Shown here one piece after another: positions 5,216 to 5,782 of a stretch of DNA of 5,782 nt. Under the pieces are notes generated by a model. It was given only the letters and a program-made list of their open reading frames with translations, was not told where the DNA came from and ran no database searches. Position 1 is the stretch's first letter; each line of letters starts with the position of its first letter. This DNA comes from Candidatus Krumholzibacteriia bacterium (GTDB taxonomy: Bacteria; Krumholzibacteriota; Krumholzibacteriia; LZORAL124-64-63). The stretch spans positions 1 through 5,782 of the forward strand of contig JAOZJV010000259.1 of assembly GCA_029935695.1 (NCBI GenBank), given 5' to 3'. The position numbers and the translations under genes were made by a program.

Positions 5216-5782
5216 CTATTGCTTGAATTGGTAAACGCCGAGAGTTTCTTTGATCAAAAGATGGGAACGATGAACCAGGCCATGGCATAATGAGCACAGA
5301 AGTTTCAAATTCCCCAGGTCGTTGCCTCCGCCTTCGCTGCGCGGAACAATATGATGGATTTCCAGAAACCGGGTGTGATGGCAGCCAGGTGTTTCGCATT
5401 TGTGGCGGGCTTTGGCGAAGACTTTCCGCCTGATGGATGGCGGGATGGAGGTTTTGTTGCGTTGTCCAGGAACGGATATCTGGCAATCGCATTGCAATCG
5501 TTCGAATTCCTGTTTTCCGATTTCCAGCTCGCCTTTGCTGGTCTGCACTTTGGCCGATTCACATTCAGGGCAATGGTGGATGTGGATTTGAGTTGAAGGT
5601 TTGGCGACTGCTCCCCGGGGATCACTTTTTGGGGAAACAGGTTCGGATTGTTGCTCCAGAAATCCTTCCATAATTTCCAGCAAAGCCTCCACTTTTTCCG
5701 ATGAAATATTCCGGTTCTTACGGACATTTTCCCAGAGCTTTTCATAACGAGCAAACTGGATGGGAGTCATTTCAAAATTCAC
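5216..5782 (-). CDS. HNH endonuclease family protein (5' partial at the window edge)
   Basis: The frame is open to the right edge. The GTG on the last bases and the ATG at 5770 have no visible ribosome site, so the start is probably outside. Counting from the edge (188 residues), residues 8-45 are helical (FARYEKLWENVRKNRN and onward). A CPEC pair (C71, C74) and CDC (C98, C100) lie in a linker, and the HNH domain covers about 112-172. In it RNKTSIPPSIRRKVFAKA leads into a zinc-type site: C129-x4-C134 and C163-x2-C166. The catalytic-type residues are His143-His144 in LEIHHIVPRSEGG, Asn158 in NDLGNLKLLC, and His167/His171 in CHGLVHR. HNH domains of this class cut DNA using one divalent metal ion, but many of these dispersed chromosomal copies have no known role. 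No methyltransferase, toxin, phage or intron partner is visible. All core residues are present, so the visible part looks intact. Confidence 0.9.
   Translation of the reverse strand: MNFEMTPIQFARYEKLWENVRKNRNISSEKVEALLEIMEGFLEQQSEPVSPKSDPRGAVAKPSTQIHIHHCPECESAKVQTSKGELEIGKQEFERLQCDCQISVPGQRNKTSIPPSIRRKVFAKARHKCETPGCHHTRFLEIHHIVPRSEGGGNDLGNLKLLCSLCHGLVHRSHLLIKETLGVYQFKQ

Overview
The window reads as chromosomal DNA from a respiratory, probably Gram-negative bacterium of moderate GC content. Three things point that way: an anaerobic-type multiheme c / cytochrome b membrane protein, an exported transglutaminase-TPR protein, and Shine-Dalgarno-led, widely spaced single genes with strong intrinsic terminators. 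The gene mix (c3-like/b561 fusion, CotH fragment, HNH protein with a CxxC-containing linker) resembles Deltaproteobacteria-like or FCB-type environmental lineages such as Krumholzibacteriota or Latescibacterota. That placement is inference from memory of gene families, not a measured affiliation.

Layout. Positions 1-1240 (+) hold the 3' part of a membrane cytochrome that begins before the window. It shows three heme c motifs followed by a multi-pass b-type cytochrome domain, and a textbook terminator closes it (1246-1278). Positions 1330-2805 (+) encode a secreted transglutaminase-like protein with a Cys-His-Asp triad and C-terminal TPRs. Positions 2816-2905 form a 90-nt perfect palindromic element with 34-bp arms. 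Just beyond it, 2911-3231 (-) is an orphan ORF with a CotH-kinase-like stretch, probably a gene remnant. Positions 3246-4160 (-) encode a heme-oxygenase-like (TenA/PqqC/CADD-type) putative di-iron enzyme whose intrinsic terminator lies inside its own last codons. A 160-bp divergent intergenic region (4161-4320) carries an operator-like dyad next to that gene. Positions 4321-5139 (+) encode a membrane-anchored acidic protein of unknown function. Positions 5216-5782 (-) hold the 3' part of an HNH nuclease gene that runs off the right edge.

The genes do not form one operon: terminators, convergent ends and a divergent promoter region separate them. No defence island, CRISPR array, tRNA or intact mobile element is visible. 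The points most worth a second look are the HDO-type enzyme with its overlapping terminator and stop codon, the operator-like dyad in its leader, and the long perfect hairpin beside the CotH remnant.
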